Shown piece by piece: positions 27,446-37,135 of a DNA stretch of 64,000 nucleotides (the stretch's first letter is position 1; each line of letters begins with the position of its first letter). Where the stretch lies: the NCBI RefSeq assembly GCF_013201035.1, contig NZ_CP053707.1:2666001-2730000 (forward strand), given 5' to 3'. The stretch is from Arthrobacter sp. NEB 688. GTDB taxonomy: Bacteria; Actinomycetota; Actinomycetes; Actinomycetales; Dermatophilaceae. The translations under genes and the position numbers were made by a program. The notes below the pieces were generated by a model. It made no database searches and was not told the DNA's origin. It saw nothing but the letters and a program-made list of their open reading frames with translations.

Positions 27446-28572
27446 GCGCGGCCCGCGGCTGGGGGAGCGAGGTCCACGAGGCCGACGACCGCGAGGACGA
27501 CGGCTCCTTCGACGCCACCGCCCGCGTCGTCGACGCCGGGGGCAGCGACGACGAGCGGGTCGTCGAGGCCGCCCTGCGCCCGCGCCGCCTCGCCGAGTTC
27601 CCCGGCCAGCCGCGGGTGCGCGACCAGCTCGGGCTCGTGCTCGAGGCCGCCCGCCGCCGCGGCAGCCCGCCCGACCACGTCCTGCTCTCGGGCCCGCCCG
27701 GCCTGGGCAAGACGACGCTGGCGATGATCGTCGCCGCCGAGCTCGAGCGCCCGATCCGGGTCACGAGCGGCCCGGCCATCCAGCACGCCGGCGACCTCGC
27801 CGCGGTCCTCTCCAGCCTCGACGAGGGCGAGGTCCTCTTCCTCGACGAGATCCACCGGATGAGCCGCTCCGCCGAGGAGATGCTCTACCTCGCGATGGAG
27901 GACTTCCGGGTCGACGTCATCGTCGGCAAGGGCCCGGGCGCGACGGCCATCCCGCTCGAGCTGCCGCCGTTCACCGTCGTCGGCGCGACGACCCGGGCCG
28001 GGCTGCTCCCGGCGCCGCTGCGCGACCGCTTCGGCTTCACCGGCCACCTCGACTACTACGACGTCGCCGACCTCGTGACGATCCTGCGCCGCTCGGCCGG
28101 CCTGCTCGGGGTCGAGGCCGACGCCGAGGGCATCACCGAGGTCGCCGGCCGCTCCCGCGGCACGCCCCGCATCGCCAACCGGCTGCTGCGCCGGGTGCGC
28201 GACTGGGCCCAGGTCCACGGCGACGGGCACGTCGACCACGCCGCCGCCCGGGCCGCCCTCGCGCTGTTCGACGTCGACGACGCCGGGCTGGACCGCCTCG
28301 ACCGCGCCGTCCTCGAGGCGCTGTGCCGCCGCTTCGCCGGCGGGCCGGTCGGCCTCTCGACCCTCGCCGTCGCCGTGGGGGAGGAGTCCGACACCGTCGA
28401 GACCGTCGCCGAGCCCTACCTCGTGCGGGAGGGCTTCATCTCCCGCACCCCCCGCGGCCGGGCCGCGACCGCCCGGGCCTGGAGCCACCTCGGGCTGCGT
28501 CCCCCCGCCGGTGCGCCGCAGCAGGGCGCGCTGCCGCTGCTCGACGACGGCCCCGGACGGCTGGGCGGCTGA
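27442..28572 (+). CDS. ruvB: Holliday junction branch-migration helicase RuvB
   Basis: The 376-residue AAA+ motor has Walker [10 protein letters not shown] (Lys90), Walker B FLDEIHR, sensor 1 in VGATTRAG, and the C-terminal winged helix. It has an acidic N-terminal extension of some 40 residues compared with the roughly 340-residue family norm when read from the GTG that overlaps ruvA; a shorter start is not obvious. It completes the ruvCAB operon. Confidence 0.97.
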   Translation: MSAARGWGSEVHEADDREDDGSFDATARVVDAGGSDDERVVEAALRPRRLAEFPGQPRVRDQLGLVLEAARRRGSPPDHVLLSGPPGLGKTTLAMIVAAELERPIRVTSGPAIQHAGDLAAVLSSLDEGEVLFLDEIHRMSRSAEEMLYLAMEDFRVDVIVGKGPGATAIPLELPPFTVVGATTRAGLLPAPLRDRFGFTGHLDYYDVADLVTILRRSAGLLGVEADAEGITEVAGRSRGTPRIANRLLRRVRDWAQVHGDGHVDHAAARAALALFDVDDAGLDRLDRAVLEALCRRFAGGPVGLSTLAVAVGEESDTVETVAEPYLVREGFISRTPRGRAATARAWSHLGLRPPAGAPQQGALPLLDDGPGRLGG

Positions 28573-28579
28573 CCCCGCT

Positions 28580-28596
28580 CCCGGGCGCCCCCCGGG
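28580..28596 (+). terminator. Short GC hairpin after ruvB, possible terminator
   Basis: CCCGGG at 28580-28585 and again at 28591-28596 can pair across a 5-nt loop just after the ruvB stop. There is no T tract, so the call is weak. Confidence 0.3.
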
Positions 28597-28643
28597 GCAC
28601 GCGCGGGCGTGTCGGATCGTTGGTGGGGCGTCCGCGTCTCGCC

Positions 28644-28649
28644 TACAGT
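28644..28649 (+). promoter_or_regulatory. -10 box TACAGT ahead of yajC-secD-secF
   Basis: TACAGT lies 80 nt before the yajC ATG. The leader carries a GAAGGA ribosome site. Confidence 0.4.
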
Positions 28650-28729
28650 GAGTCCTCGGCCCGGTGCTCCCGGGCCGACCCACTGTTCACCACAGCGCGG
28701 GGGACCCCCGCTCCGAAGGACCAACTCCG

Positions 28730-29008
28730 ATGTCTTCCGGCTCCGGCTCCGGCCTGACCTACCTCCTGATCCTGGGACTGCCGTTCCTCCTCCTCGTCTG
28801 GATGTTCTTCACCCAGCGCAAGCGCGGACAGCAGGTCCAGGCCCTCCAGGCCTCCCTCGCCGTCGGGGAGGAGGTCGTCACGACGTCCGGTCTCTACGGG
28901 ACCCTCACCGCCCTCGACGACCGGGTCGCGACGCTCGACGTCGGGAACGGGGTCACGCTGCGGTTCGACCGCCGGGCCATCGGGATGCGCGCGGGAGAGG
29001 TGGGCTGA
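28730..29008 (+). CDS. yajC: Preprotein translocase subunit YajC
   Basis: The 92-residue protein has one N-terminal membrane helix (YLLILGLPFLLLVWMFFTQRK) and a small cytoplasmic domain with GEEVVTTSGLYGTLTALDD, the YajC hallmark. It associates with SecDF and YidC at the translocon. The ATG at 28730 has GAAGGA upstream; an earlier in-frame ATG at 28664 lacks support. secD starts 1 nt after its stop. Confidence 0.95.
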   Translation: MSSGSGSGLTYLLILGLPFLLLVWMFFTQRKRGQQVQALQASLAVGEEVVTTSGLYGTLTALDDRVATLDVGNGVTLRFDRRAIGMRAGEVG

Positions 29009-29009
29009 C

Positions 29010-30815
29010 GTGGCGAGCACCGCACCGCGCACCGCGGCCCGCCGGGCCCTCATCGCGCTGACCGTCCTCGTCGTCGCCCTCGGTGGCGTCCTCACCGGCT
29101 CGGTCGTCTGGGGCGACGGGCAGACCACGCCGAAGCTCGGCCTCGACCTCGAGGGCGGCACCCAGATCATCCTCGAGCCGCGGGTCACCAACGGCCAGGC
29201 GGTCTCCGCGGAGTCGCTGGCCCAGGCCCGCGACATCATCGTCCAGCGCGTCGACTCCAACGGCGTCTCCGGCGCCGAGGTGACGACCCAGGGCGAGAGC
29301 AACATCGTCGTGAGCATCCCCGAGATCCCGACCCAGGCCGTCCGCAACGCGATCAGCCAGTCCTCGCAGATGCAGTTCCGCGCGGTCCTCGCGATCGGCT
29401 CGGGCATCCCGGTCCCGACCGGCTCCCCGAGCGCCGCGCCGAGCGCGTCGGCGAGCGGGTCCGCCTCGCCCTCGGCCTCGCCGTCCGCCGGCTCCACCGC
29501 CTCGCCGGCCCCCAGCGCCTCCTCGACGCAGAACAGCGCCGTCAACGAGGCGCTGACCGCCGCCAGCCCGAGCCCGAGCCCCAGCGGCTCGGCCTCCGCG
29601 AGCGCCTCGCCGAGCGCGAGCCCCAGCCCGAGCGCGAGCGGCAGCGGCTCCGCCGCGCCGAGCGGCCCCACCGACCTCGCGTGGATCACCCCCGAGGTCC
29701 AGCAGGCCTACGACGCCCTGAACTGCGCCGACCCGAAGGCCCTCGAGACCGTCCGCGACGTCGCAGCCGAGCCGCTCGTCACCTGCTCCGAGGACGGCTC
29801 GACCAAGTACATCCTCGGCCCGGTCGCCGTCTCCGGCGACAAGATCACCGACGCCACCGCCGGCTACCAGAGCAACCCGCAGGGCGCCGTCACGAGCACC
29901 GTCGAGATCGCCCTCACCTTCAACAGCGAGGGGGCCCGCCAGTACGCCGACATCAGCCGCACGATGGTGGGGCTGCCCTCGCCGCAGAACCAGCTCGCCA
30001 CCGTCCTGGACTCGCGCGTCATCGTCGCGCCGCAGTTCAACGAGGCCATCCCCAACGGCCGCGCGAGCATCACCGGCGGCTTCACCCTCGCCGGGGCCAA
30101 GGAGATCGCCGACCAGCTGAAGTTCGGCGCGCTGCCGCTGTCCTTCGAGGAGCAGTCGAGCGTCGACATCAGCCCGACCCTCGGTGGGGAGCAGCTGCGC
30201 TACGGCTTCGTCGCCGGCCTCATCGGCCTCCTGCTCGTCGTCGTCTACTCGCTCTTCCAGTACCGGATGCTCGGCTTCGTGACGATCAGCTCGATCGTCG
30301 TCGCCGGCCTGCTCACGTACCTGGCGATCACGGTGCTCGGCTGGGCGCAGAACTTCCGCCTCGACATGGCCGGCGTCACCGGCCTCATCGTCGCCATCGG
30401 GTTCACCGCCGACAGCTTCATCGTCTACTTCGAGCGGGTCCGTGACGAGCTGCGCGAGGGCCGCTCCCTCGCCAGCGCCGTCGAGACCGGGTGGAACCGC
30501 GCCAAGCGCACGGTCCTCATCGCCGACGGCGTCAACTTCCTCGCGGCGATCGTCCTCTACCTGCTCGCGAGCTCGAGCGTGCGCGGGTTCGCGTTCACGC
30601 TCGGCCTGACGACGCTCATCGACCTGCTCGTCGTCTTCTGGTTCACCCACCCGCTGCTCACGCTCCTGACCCGGGTGCCGTTCTTCCGCGACGGGCACCG
30701 GTTCTCCGGGCTCGACCCGCGCAAGCTCGGCGCGAAGAAGCGCAGCTACGCCGGTCGCGGCCGGTTCACCCCCGTCGAACCCTCCGCCCCCGCCACCGAA
30801 GGGAGCCGCGCGTGA
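29010..30815 (+). CDS. secD: Protein translocase subunit SecD
   Basis: The 601-residue membrane protein uses proton motive force to pull exported proteins across the membrane. The first helix is near 14-34, then the P1 domain starting LGLDLEGGTQIIL, and the RND-like C-terminal membrane domain from about 395. A low-complexity stretch of about 83 residues (139-221), almost all Ser, Ala, Pro and Gly, is inserted into the extracytoplasmic domain. SecD is otherwise complete. The GTG start follows yajC by 1 nt, and the stop overlaps secF. Confidence 0.97.
   Translation: MASTAPRTAARRALIALTVLVVALGGVLTGSVVWGDGQTTPKLGLDLEGGTQIILEPRVTNGQAVSAESLAQARDIIVQRVDSNGVSGAEVTTQGESNIVVSIPEIPTQAVRNAISQSSQMQFRAVLAIGSGIPVPTGSPSAAPSASASGSASPSASPSAGSTASPAPSASSTQNSAVNEALTAASPSPSPSGSASASASPSASPSPSASGSGSAAPSGPTDLAWITPEVQQAYDALNCADPKALETVRDVAAEPLVTCSEDGSTKYILGPVAVSGDKITDATAGYQSNPQGAVTSTVEIALTFNSEGARQYADISRTMVGLPSPQNQLATVLDSRVIVAPQFNEAIPNGRASITGGFTLAGAKEIADQLKFGALPLSFEEQSSVDISPTLGGEQLRYGFVAGLIGLLLVVVYSLFQYRMLGFVTISSIVVAGLLTYLAITVLGWAQNFRLDMAGVTGLIVAIGFTADSFIVYFERVRDELREGRSLASAVETGWNRAKRTVLIADGVNFLAAIVLYLLASSSVRGFAFTLGLTTLIDLLVVFWFTHPLLTLLTRVPFFRDGHRFSGLDPRKLGAKKRSYAGRGRFTPVEPSAPATEGSRA
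29424..29672 (+). repeat. Ser/Ala/Pro-rich low-complexity insert in secD
   Basis: The coding sequence for SecD residues 139-221 consists mainly of degenerate AGC/GCG/TCG/CCG runs giving SAS, SPS and ASP units. It lies in the extracytoplasmic domain between P1 segments and probably forms a flexible linker. Confidence 0.8.
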
Positions 30816-31975
30816 GCACCTCGTTCTCCGACTTCGGCAACGACCTCTACACCGGCAAGCGCTCGATCCCGGTCGTCGCCAAGCGCCGCTCGTTCTACCT
30901 CGGCTCGCTCGTCCTCATCGTCGTCGCGGTCCTCGGCCTGACGGTGCAGGGCCTCAACCTCGGCCTCGAGTTCCGCGGCGGCTCCGAGTTCCGCATCGCG
31001 ACCGGCTCGACGCCGAGCGACTACGAGCAGACCGCCCGCCAGGCCGTCGGCGCCGCCGAGGACGCCAGCGGCGTCAACGTCACCCTCGTCGGCACCAACA
31101 CCGTCCGCGTCCAGACCGAGAAGCTGACCGACACCGACAGCCAGCAGGTCCGCGGCGAGCTCGCGCAGGCCTTCGGGGTGCCCGAGGAGAACGTCAGCGC
31201 GACGTTCATCGGGCCGTCCTGGGGCGCCTCGGTCAGCGGGCAGGCGCTGCGCGCGCTGCTCATCTTCCTCGTCGCCGTGGTCATCATGCTGAGCATCTAC
31301 TTCCGCAACTGGAAGATGGCGGCCGCCTCACTCGTCGCGCTCGTCCACGACCTCGTCATCACCGTCGGCATCTACAGCCTGAGCGGCTTCGAGATCTCGC
31401 CGGCCACGATGATCGGCTTCCTCACCGTCCTCGGCTACAGCCTCTACGACACCGTCGTCGTCTTCGACAAGGTCCGCGAGAACACCAACGAGGCGTTCGC
31501 CAACGGCCGGATGACCTTCGCGCAGGCCGCCAACCTCGCGGTCAACCAGACGATGGTCCGCTCGATCAACACGACGGTCATCGGCCTGCTGCCGATCGCC
31601 GCGGTGCTCGCCGTCGGCTCGGTCTTCCTCGGCCCCGGCGTGCTCGTCGACCTCTCGCTCGTGCTGTTCGTCGGCATCCTCGTCGGCGCCTACTCCTCGA
31701 TCTTCATCGCCACCCCGGTCCTCGTCTCGCTGCGACGCAACGAGGAGAAGGTCGTCGACCTCGAGAAGCGCGCGCTGCGCCACCAGACGAAGAAGGCCAA
31801 GGACGCCGGCGAGGCCGTGCCCACCTCCGGCGACGCCGCGGCCCCCGCGGCCTCGGTCGCGGCCGGCCAGGTCGACCGCGTGGAGGGGGCGACCCTCACC
31901 GGCCGCACCGTCCACGAGTACGCGCGCTCCGGCCCGCGCAACCAGCCGCGGCGCACCCCGAAGTCCAAGCGGTGA
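30812..31975 (+). CDS. secF: Protein translocase subunit SecF
   Basis: The 387-residue partner of SecD has a first helix (30-50), GLEFRGGSEF motif, short P1-like domain, and five further helices including GYSLYDTVVVFDKVREN, the SecF signature. A hydrophilic C-terminal tail of about 75 residues (Lys/Ala rich) extends into the cytoplasm, longer than in E. coli. It is coupled to secD and to apt by GTGA overlaps. Confidence 0.97.
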   Translation: MSTSFSDFGNDLYTGKRSIPVVAKRRSFYLGSLVLIVVAVLGLTVQGLNLGLEFRGGSEFRIATGSTPSDYEQTARQAVGAAEDASGVNVTLVGTNTVRVQTEKLTDTDSQQVRGELAQAFGVPEENVSATFIGPSWGASVSGQALRALLIFLVAVVIMLSIYFRNWKMAAASLVALVHDLVITVGIYSLSGFEISPATMIGFLTVLGYSLYDTVVVFDKVRENTNEAFANGRMTFAQAANLAVNQTMVRSINTTVIGLLPIAAVLAVGSVFLGPGVLVDLSLVLFVGILVGAYSSIFIATPVLVSLRRNEEKVVDLEKRALRHQTKKAKDAGEAVPTSGDAAAPAASVAAGQVDRVEGATLTGRTVHEYARSGPRNQPRRTPKSKR

Positions 31976-32514
31976 GCGCGCTGCCCCACGGCGGCGTCGA
32001 CGAGGTCGTCGCCCGCTCGCTGCGCGACGTCGCCGACTTCCCGAGCCCCGGGGTCGTCTTCAAGGACATCACCCCGCTGCTCGCGGACCCGGTGGCCTTC
32101 GCCGAGGTCATCGGGGCGCTGGCCGACGGCCGGCGCGGCGAGGTCGACCTCGTCGCCGGGGTCGAGGCCCGCGGCTTCGTCGTCGGGGCGGCCCTGGCCC
32201 ACGCGATGGGCGTCGGGTTCGTGCCGGTGCGCAAGGCCGGCAAGCTGCCCGGCGACACCGTCGCCGCGTCCTACGACCTCGAGTACGGCTCGGCGACCAT
32301 CGAGGTCCACGCCGACGCCGTGCCCGCCGGCTCGCGGGTCGTCCTCGTCGACGACGTCCTCGCGACCGGGGGCACCGCCCTCGCCGCGTGGGAGCTGCTC
32401 GAGCGCGTCGGCGGTCACGTCGTCGGCTTCGACTGCGTCGTCGAGCTCGCCTTCCTCGGCGGGCGCGAGCGCCTCGGTGCCCGCGAGGTGCGGGCGCTGC
32501 ACGTCGTCGCCTGA
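31972..32514 (+). CDS. apt: Adenine phosphoribosyltransferase
   Basis: The 180-residue salvage enzyme converts adenine and PRPP to AMP. The PRPP-binding loop is VVLVDDVLATGGT, and the N-terminal FPSPGVVFKDITPLL is diagnostic. It is placed between secF and relA as in other actinobacteria; AMP/GTP pools link salvage to the stringent response. Its GTG overlaps the secF stop. Confidence 0.96.
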   Translation: MSALPHGGVDEVVARSLRDVADFPSPGVVFKDITPLLADPVAFAEVIGALADGRRGEVDLVAGVEARGFVVGAALAHAMGVGFVPVRKAGKLPGDTVAASYDLEYGSATIEVHADAVPAGSRVVLVDDVLATGGTALAAWELLERVGGHVVGFDCVVELAFLGGRERLGAREVRALHVVA

Positions 32515-32522
32515 CGCGCGAC

Positions 32523-32528
32523 TAGACT
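32523..32528 (+). promoter_or_regulatory. -10 box TAGACT of relA, leaderless type
   Basis: TAGACT ends 6 nt before the ATG at 32535, so relA can be transcribed apart from the sec-apt operon. Confidence 0.5.
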
Positions 32529-32534
32529 CCCGGC

Positions 32535-34856
32535 ATGGCGGAGCACACCACAGCCGCCACCCCGGGGAACAGCGCTGCCGGGGTGGGGTCCCGGGCGCGG
32601 GCGCGGGCCGCCCTCGCGCGGGTCGGGCGCAACCGCCCGCCGAGCAACCCGGTCCTCGAGCCGCTGCTCCAGACGGTCCGCAGCACCCACCCCAAGGCCG
32701 ACATCGGGCTCGTCGAGCGCGCCTACGCCGTCGCCGAGCGCGCCCACCAGGGGCAGAAGCGCCGCAGCGGCGACGACTACATCACCCACCCGCTCGCCGT
32801 GACGACCATCCTCGCCGAGCTCGGCATGACGCCGACGACGCTCGCGGCCGCGCTCCTGCACGACACGGTCGAGGACACCGCCTACAGCCTCGAGGCGCTG
32901 CGCCGCGACTTCGGCGACGAGATCGCGATGCTCGTCGACGGCGTGACCAAGCTCGACAAGGTCACCTACGGGCAGGCCGCCCAGGCCGAGACCGTCCGCA
33001 AGATGGTCGTCGCGATGGCCCGCGACATCCGCGTCCTCGTCATCAAGCTCGCCGACCGCCTGCACAACGCCCGCACCTGGCGCTACGTCAGCCAGGAGAG
33101 CGCGCAGCGCAAGGCCAAGGAGACGCTCGAGATCTACGCTCCGCTGGCGCACCGGCTCGGGATGAACACGATCAAGTGGGAGCTCGAGGACCTCTCGTTC
33201 CAGACCCTCTACCCGAAGGTCTACGACGAGATCGTCCGGCTCGTCGCCGAGCGCGCCCCCGCCCGCGAGGAGTACCTGACCCAGGTGCGAGACGAGGTCG
33301 GCTCCGACCTGCGCTCGGCCAAGCTCAAGGCGACGGTCACCGGCCGCCCGAAGCACTACTACTCCGTCTACCAGAAGATGATCGTCGGCGGCCGCGACTT
33401 CGACCAGATCTACGACCTCGTCGCGGTCCGCGTCCTCGTCGACACGGTGCGCGACTGCTACGCGGCGCTCGGCGCCCTCCACGCGCGGTGGAACCCGGTC
33501 CCCGGCCGGTTCAAGGACTACATCGCGATGCCGAAGTTCAACATGTACCAGTCGCTGCACACGACGGTCATCGGCCCCGGCGGCAAGGCCGTCGAGATCC
33601 AGATCCGCACCCACGACATGCACCGTCGGGCGGAGTACGGCGTCGCCGCGCACTGGAAGTACAAGGAGGACCCCAACGGTCCCGCGCCCGGCGCCCACGC
33701 CCGCGACGGCCAGACCGGCCCGGTCAACGACATGGCCTGGCTGCGCCAGCTCCTGGACTGGCAGAAGGAGACCTCCGACCCCGGCGAGTTCCTCGAGTCG
33801 CTGCGCTTCGAGATCACCGCGAGCGAGGTCTACGTCTTCACGCCCAAGGGCCAGCTCGTCGGCCTGCCGGCCGGCGCGACGCCCGTCGACTTCGCCTACG
33901 CCGTCCACACCGAGGTCGGGCACCACTGCATCGGGGCGCGCGTCAACGGGCGCCTCGTCCCGCTCGAGAGCCGCCTCGACAACGGCGACGTCGTCGAGGT
34001 GCTCACCTCCAAGGCCGACTCCGCCGGCCCCTCGCGCGACTGGCTCTCGTTCGTGCGCTCCGCCCGCGCGCGCAACAAGATCAAGCACTGGTTCACCAAG
34101 GAACGCCGCGAGGAGATGATCGAGGAGGGCAAGGAAGCCCTCGCGAAGGCCATGCGCAAGCAGGGCCTGCCGCTGCAACGGCTCACCTCCGTCGAGTCGC
34201 TGACCGGCGTCGCCGAGGAGCTGCGCCACCCCGGCATCGACGCGCTCTACGCCGCGGTCGGGGAGGGGCACGTCAGCGCCCAGCACGTCGTCTCGCGCCT
34301 CGTCGCCTCCGTCGGCGGCGAGCAGGGCGCCAGCGAGGACATCGCCGAGGTCGCCTCCCCGGTGCTCAGCCGGCCGCGCTCGCGCCGCTCGGGCGACCCC
34401 GGGGTCGTCGTCAAGGGGATGTCGGACGTCTGGGTGAAGCTCGCGCGCTGCTGCACGCCGGTGCCCGGCGACGACATCCTCGGCTTCGTCACCCGGGGCA
34501 ACGGCGTCTCGGTGCACCGCCGCGACTGCACGAACGCCGACTCGCTCCTCGCGCAGTCCGACAAGATCATCGAGGTCGAGTGGGCGCCGACCTCGGCGAG
34601 CCTCTTCCTCGTCCAGCTCCAGGTCGAGGCGCTCGACCGCTCGCGCCTGCTCTCGGACGTCACCCGGGTCATCTCCGACCACGGGGTCAACATCCTGTCG
34701 GCGTCGGTGCAGACCTCGCGCGACCGGGTGGCCATCCTCCGGTTCACCTTCGAGATGGGGGACCCGGGCCACCTCGGGCACGTCATCCGGGCCGTGCAGA
34801 ACGTCGACGGCGTCCTCGACGCCGAGCGCGTCACCGGCGGGCGCCGGGACCACTGA
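32535..34856 (+). CDS. relA: Bifunctional (p)ppGpp synthetase/hydrolase RelA/SpoT (Rsh)
   Basis: The 773-residue protein has an N-terminal HD hydrolase domain with HDTVEDT intact (109-115), a synthetase domain ([18 protein letters not shown], then [17 protein letters not shown]), TGS domain ([22 protein letters not shown]), zinc-finger/helical region ([13 protein letters not shown]), and C-terminal ACT domain. It is therefore a long bifunctional Rsh that both makes and degrades the alarmone. The N-terminus carries about 45 extra residues rich in Ala/Arg. It converges on the DUF349 gene. Confidence 0.97.
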   Translation: MAEHTTAATPGNSAAGVGSRARARAALARVGRNRPPSNPVLEPLLQTVRSTHPKADIGLVERAYAVAERAHQGQKRRSGDDYITHPLAVTTILAELGMTPTTLAAALLHDTVEDTAYSLEALRRDFGDEIAMLVDGVTKLDKVTYGQAAQAETVRKMVVAMARDIRVLVIKLADRLHNARTWRYVSQESAQRKAKETLEIYAPLAHRLGMNTIKWELEDLSFQTLYPKVYDEIVRLVAERAPAREEYLTQVRDEVGSDLRSAKLKATVTGRPKHYYSVYQKMIVGGRDFDQIYDLVAVRVLVDTVRDCYAALGALHARWNPVPGRFKDYIAMPKFNMYQSLHTTVIGPGGKAVEIQIRTHDMHRRAEYGVAAHWKYKEDPNGPAPGAHARDGQTGPVNDMAWLRQLLDWQKETSDPGEFLESLRFEITASEVYVFTPKGQLVGLPAGATPVDFAYAVHTEVGHHCIGARVNGRLVPLESRLDNGDVVEVLTSKADSAGPSRDWLSFVRSARARNKIKHWFTKERREEMIEEGKEALAKAMRKQGLPLQRLTSVESLTGVAEELRHPGIDALYAAVGEGHVSAQHVVSRLVASVGGEQGASEDIAEVASPVLSRPRSRRSGDPGVVVKGMSDVWVKLARCCTPVPGDDILGFVTRGNGVSVHRRDCTNADSLLAQSDKIIEVEWAPTSASLFLVQLQVEALDRSRLLSDVTRVISDHGVNILSASVQTSRDRVAILRFTFEMGDPGHLGHVIRAVQNVDGVLDAERVTGGRRDH

Positions 34857-34883
34857 GGTCCGCGGCGCCCCGCCGGTCGCGGG

Positions 34884-36245
34884 TCAGCCGCCGAACTCGT
34901 CCAGGCCCGCGCGGGCCTGGTCCAGCCACTGCTGCTGGGAGGCCAGCCGCTCGCGGGCCGCGACCGCCTTGCGCTCGTCGCCGGAGGCCTCCGCCTTCGC
35001 GACGTCGGCCTCGGCCTTCGCGACGGCCGCCTCGAGCTGCTCGGCCATGCTGCGCGCCCGGGCCGAGAGCTCGGGGTTGGTGGCCTTCCAGCGCTGGTCG
35101 TCGGCCTCGCGGACCGCGGTCTCGACGCGGCGCATCCGCTTCTCGACGCGCTCGATGTCGCCGCGCGGGACCTTGCCGGCGGCCTCCCAGCGGTCCTGGA
35201 TGCCCCGCAGGGCCGTCTTGGCGGCCTCGAGGTCGGTGACCGGGAGCAGCGCCTCGGCCTCGACGAGCAGCTCCTCCTTGACGGCGAGGTTGCCGCGGAA
35301 CTCCTCGTCCTCGGCGGCCGAGACGGCGTCCTTCGCGGTGAAGAACGCGTCCTGGGCCGCCCGGAAGCGTTCCCACAGGGCGTCGTCGTCGCTGCGGCTG
35401 GCCCGGCCGGCCTGGCGCCAGCGGTCCATCAGCTGCTTGTAGGCGCGGGCCGTGGGGCCCCAGTCGGTGCTCGTCGAGAGCGCCTCGGCCTGCGCGACGA
35501 GCGACTCCTTGGTCGACTTCGCGTCGGCCCGGGTGGTCTCGAGCTCGGCGAACCACGAGCGCCGCGCCTTGTCGAACGCGTTGCGCGCGTGGCTGAAGCG
35601 CTGCCAGAGCGCGGTCTCGGTGGGCTTGTCGAGCTTGACGTCGCTGCGCTGGTGGGTCTTCCACTCGTCCAGCAGGGCTCGCATCCGCTCGCCGCTCTGC
35701 TTCCACTGCGTGCTGCCCGGGGGCTGCGCGGCGATGGTCTCGGCCTCGGCGACGACGGCCTCGCGGCGGGCCGCCGCCTCGGCGCGCGCGGCCCGGCGCT
35801 GCTCGGACTCCGCCGAGCGCTTGGCCTCGAGGCCGGCCTCGACCCGCTCGACGACGGCGTGCAGGGCGGGCAGGTCACCGACGACGTTGGCCTGCTCGAG
35901 GTGCTCCTGGAGCGTCTTGAGCCCGTCGGCGACCTCCTTCGCGGAGACGTCGGGGATGGCCAGGCGCGCCTCGAGCAGCGTGGCGGACGCGGCGAGCTCG
36001 TCGTACTTGCGGGCGAAGTACTGCAGCGCCTCGTCGGGCGTGGCGCCCGGGTAGGAGCCGACCTCGCGCTCCTCGTCACCGACGGTGACGAAGACGTGGC
36101 CCTCGTCGTCGACGCGCCCGAAGCGGGCGGACTCGGAGTGCTCGGGCACGGCGGCGGGCGGCGCCGCCGGCCGGGGCGCGACGCGCTTGGCGAGCGCGGC
36201 CGGCGAGGGCACGGCGGGACGGGGTGTGGGCTGGTCCTCGGACAC
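34884..36245 (-). CDS. DUF349 domain-containing coiled-coil protein
   Basis: The 453-residue, highly charged, alpha-helical protein has several DUF349 repeats (for example LLDEWKTHQRSDV...LWQRFSHARNAF and LMDRWRQAGRASRSDDDALWERF). It has no membrane segment or signal peptide. Function is unknown; family members are abundant in actinobacteria. The GTG at 36245 lies 2 nt after the cyclophilin stop, with a GAGGAG about 11 nt upstream, so it is probably in one operon with that gene. The N-terminus is Pro/Ala rich. Confidence 0.88.
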   Translation of the reverse strand: MSEDQPTPRPAVPSPAALAKRVAPRPAAPPAAVPEHSESARFGRVDDEGHVFVTVGDEEREVGSYPGATPDEALQYFARKYDELAASATLLEARLAIPDVSAKEVADGLKTLQEHLEQANVVGDLPALHAVVERVEAGLEAKRSAESEQRRAARAEAAARREAVVAEAETIAAQPPGSTQWKQSGERMRALLDEWKTHQRSDVKLDKPTETALWQRFSHARNAFDKARRSWFAELETTRADAKSTKESLVAQAEALSTSTDWGPTARAYKQLMDRWRQAGRASRSDDDALWERFRAAQDAFFTAKDAVSAAEDEEFRGNLAVKEELLVEAEALLPVTDLEAAKTALRGIQDRWEAAGKVPRGDIERVEKRMRRVETAVREADDQRWKATNPELSARARSMAEQLEAAVAKAEADVAKAEASGDERKAVAARERLASQQQWLDQARAGLDEFGG

Positions 36246-36247
36246 GG

Positions 36248-37063
36248 TCAGGACTTCTCCTCGGTGACAGCAACGCTGAGGATGCTGATCGGTGCGGCAG
36301 GCGATCCGTCGTCCGGGGAGCTCGTGTTGGGAGCGACCCCTTCGGCGGCGACGCGGTCGACGATATCCAACCCGGAGGTGACCGTGCCGAACACGGTGTA
36401 CCCGTCGGGGTCCGGGAGGCTCGAGTCGCCGTACACGATGAAGAACTGGCCGCCGTTGCCCTCCTTCGGGTCCTGGGTCCGGGCCATCGCGAGCGTGCCG
36501 CGCGGGTAGGCGCCGTCCTGGGGGGCGTTCTCGACGCCGAAGCCGTAGCCGGGGCCGCCCTGGCCGGTGCCCGTCGGGTCCCCGCACTGGAGGACCTTGA
36601 GGCTCTCGGCGGTCGTCAGCCGGTGGCAGGGGGAGTCCTTCCAGTAGCTCTCGCGAGCGAGCTGGAGGAACGAGGCGACGGCCTGGGGGGCCTTGGTGCC
36701 GTCGAGGCGCACGACGATGTCGCCGCAGTTGGTCGCGATCGTCGCGTCGAAGACCTTGCCGCGCGCGGTCGTCGCGTCGGGCAGGGTCAGCTCGGCCTTG
36801 GTGCCGAGCGGGCTCGGCGGCGGCTGGCAGCCGGCGACGACCGTGGCCGGGGTGTTGTCGCTCCCGGGCGTGTCGCCCCCGCCGCCGTCCCCGCGCCCGA
36901 CGGTCACGGCGAGCACGCCGACGATGCCGAGGACGACGACGACCACCCCGACGACCGCCACGAGGCGCTGGAGACGGGCCCGGTCGCTCTGCCGCTGCGA
37001 CTGCCTGGCCTGCTGCTTCTCCCAGCGGCGGCGAGCCCGCGCCCGCTCCTGCTTCTTCGTCAC
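36248..37063 (-). CDS. Membrane-anchored cyclophilin-type peptidyl-prolyl isomerase
   Basis: The 271-residue protein has a basic cytoplasmic head (KKQERARARRRWEKQQ), one membrane helix (about 36-58, LVAVVGVVVVVLGIVGVLAV), a Gly-rich linker and an extracytoplasmic cyclophilin domain with FDATIATNCGDIVVRLDGTKAP and GNGGQFFIVYGDSSLP. It probably assists folding of exported proteins. The GTG at 37063 has AAGGA 8 nt upstream. It lies opposite the metallo-hydrolase gene, with divergent promoters between. Confidence 0.93.
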   Translation of the reverse strand: MTKKQERARARRRWEKQQARQSQRQSDRARLQRLVAVVGVVVVVLGIVGVLAVTVGRGDGGGGDTPGSDNTPATVVAGCQPPPSPLGTKAELTLPDATTARGKVFDATIATNCGDIVVRLDGTKAPQAVASFLQLARESYWKDSPCHRLTTAESLKVLQCGDPTGTGQGGPGYGFGVENAPQDGAYPRGTLAMARTQDPKEGNGGQFFIVYGDSSLPDPDGYTVFGTVTSGLDIVDRVAAEGVAPNTSSPDDGSPAAPISILSVAVTEEKS

Positions 37064-37104
37064 CCGTGGTCCTTCGTCGTCGTCGTCGATCGCCAGCGGC
37101 GCCC

Positions 37105-37110
37105 AGTGTA
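37105..37110 (-). promoter_or_regulatory. -10 box TACACT of the cyclophilin-DUF349 operon
   Basis: TACACT on the minus strand lies 41 nt before the GTG at 37063 and faces the divergent TAGGCT at 37124. Confidence 0.4.
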
Positions 37111-37123
37111 GGCACGGCGCCGT

Positions 37124-37129
37124 TAGGCT
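37124..37129 (+). promoter_or_regulatory. -10 box TAGGCT of the metallo-hydrolase-hisS operon, leaderless type
   Basis: TAGGCT ends 6 nt before the GTG at 37136. Confidence 0.5.
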
Positions 37130-37135
37130 CGCCGG

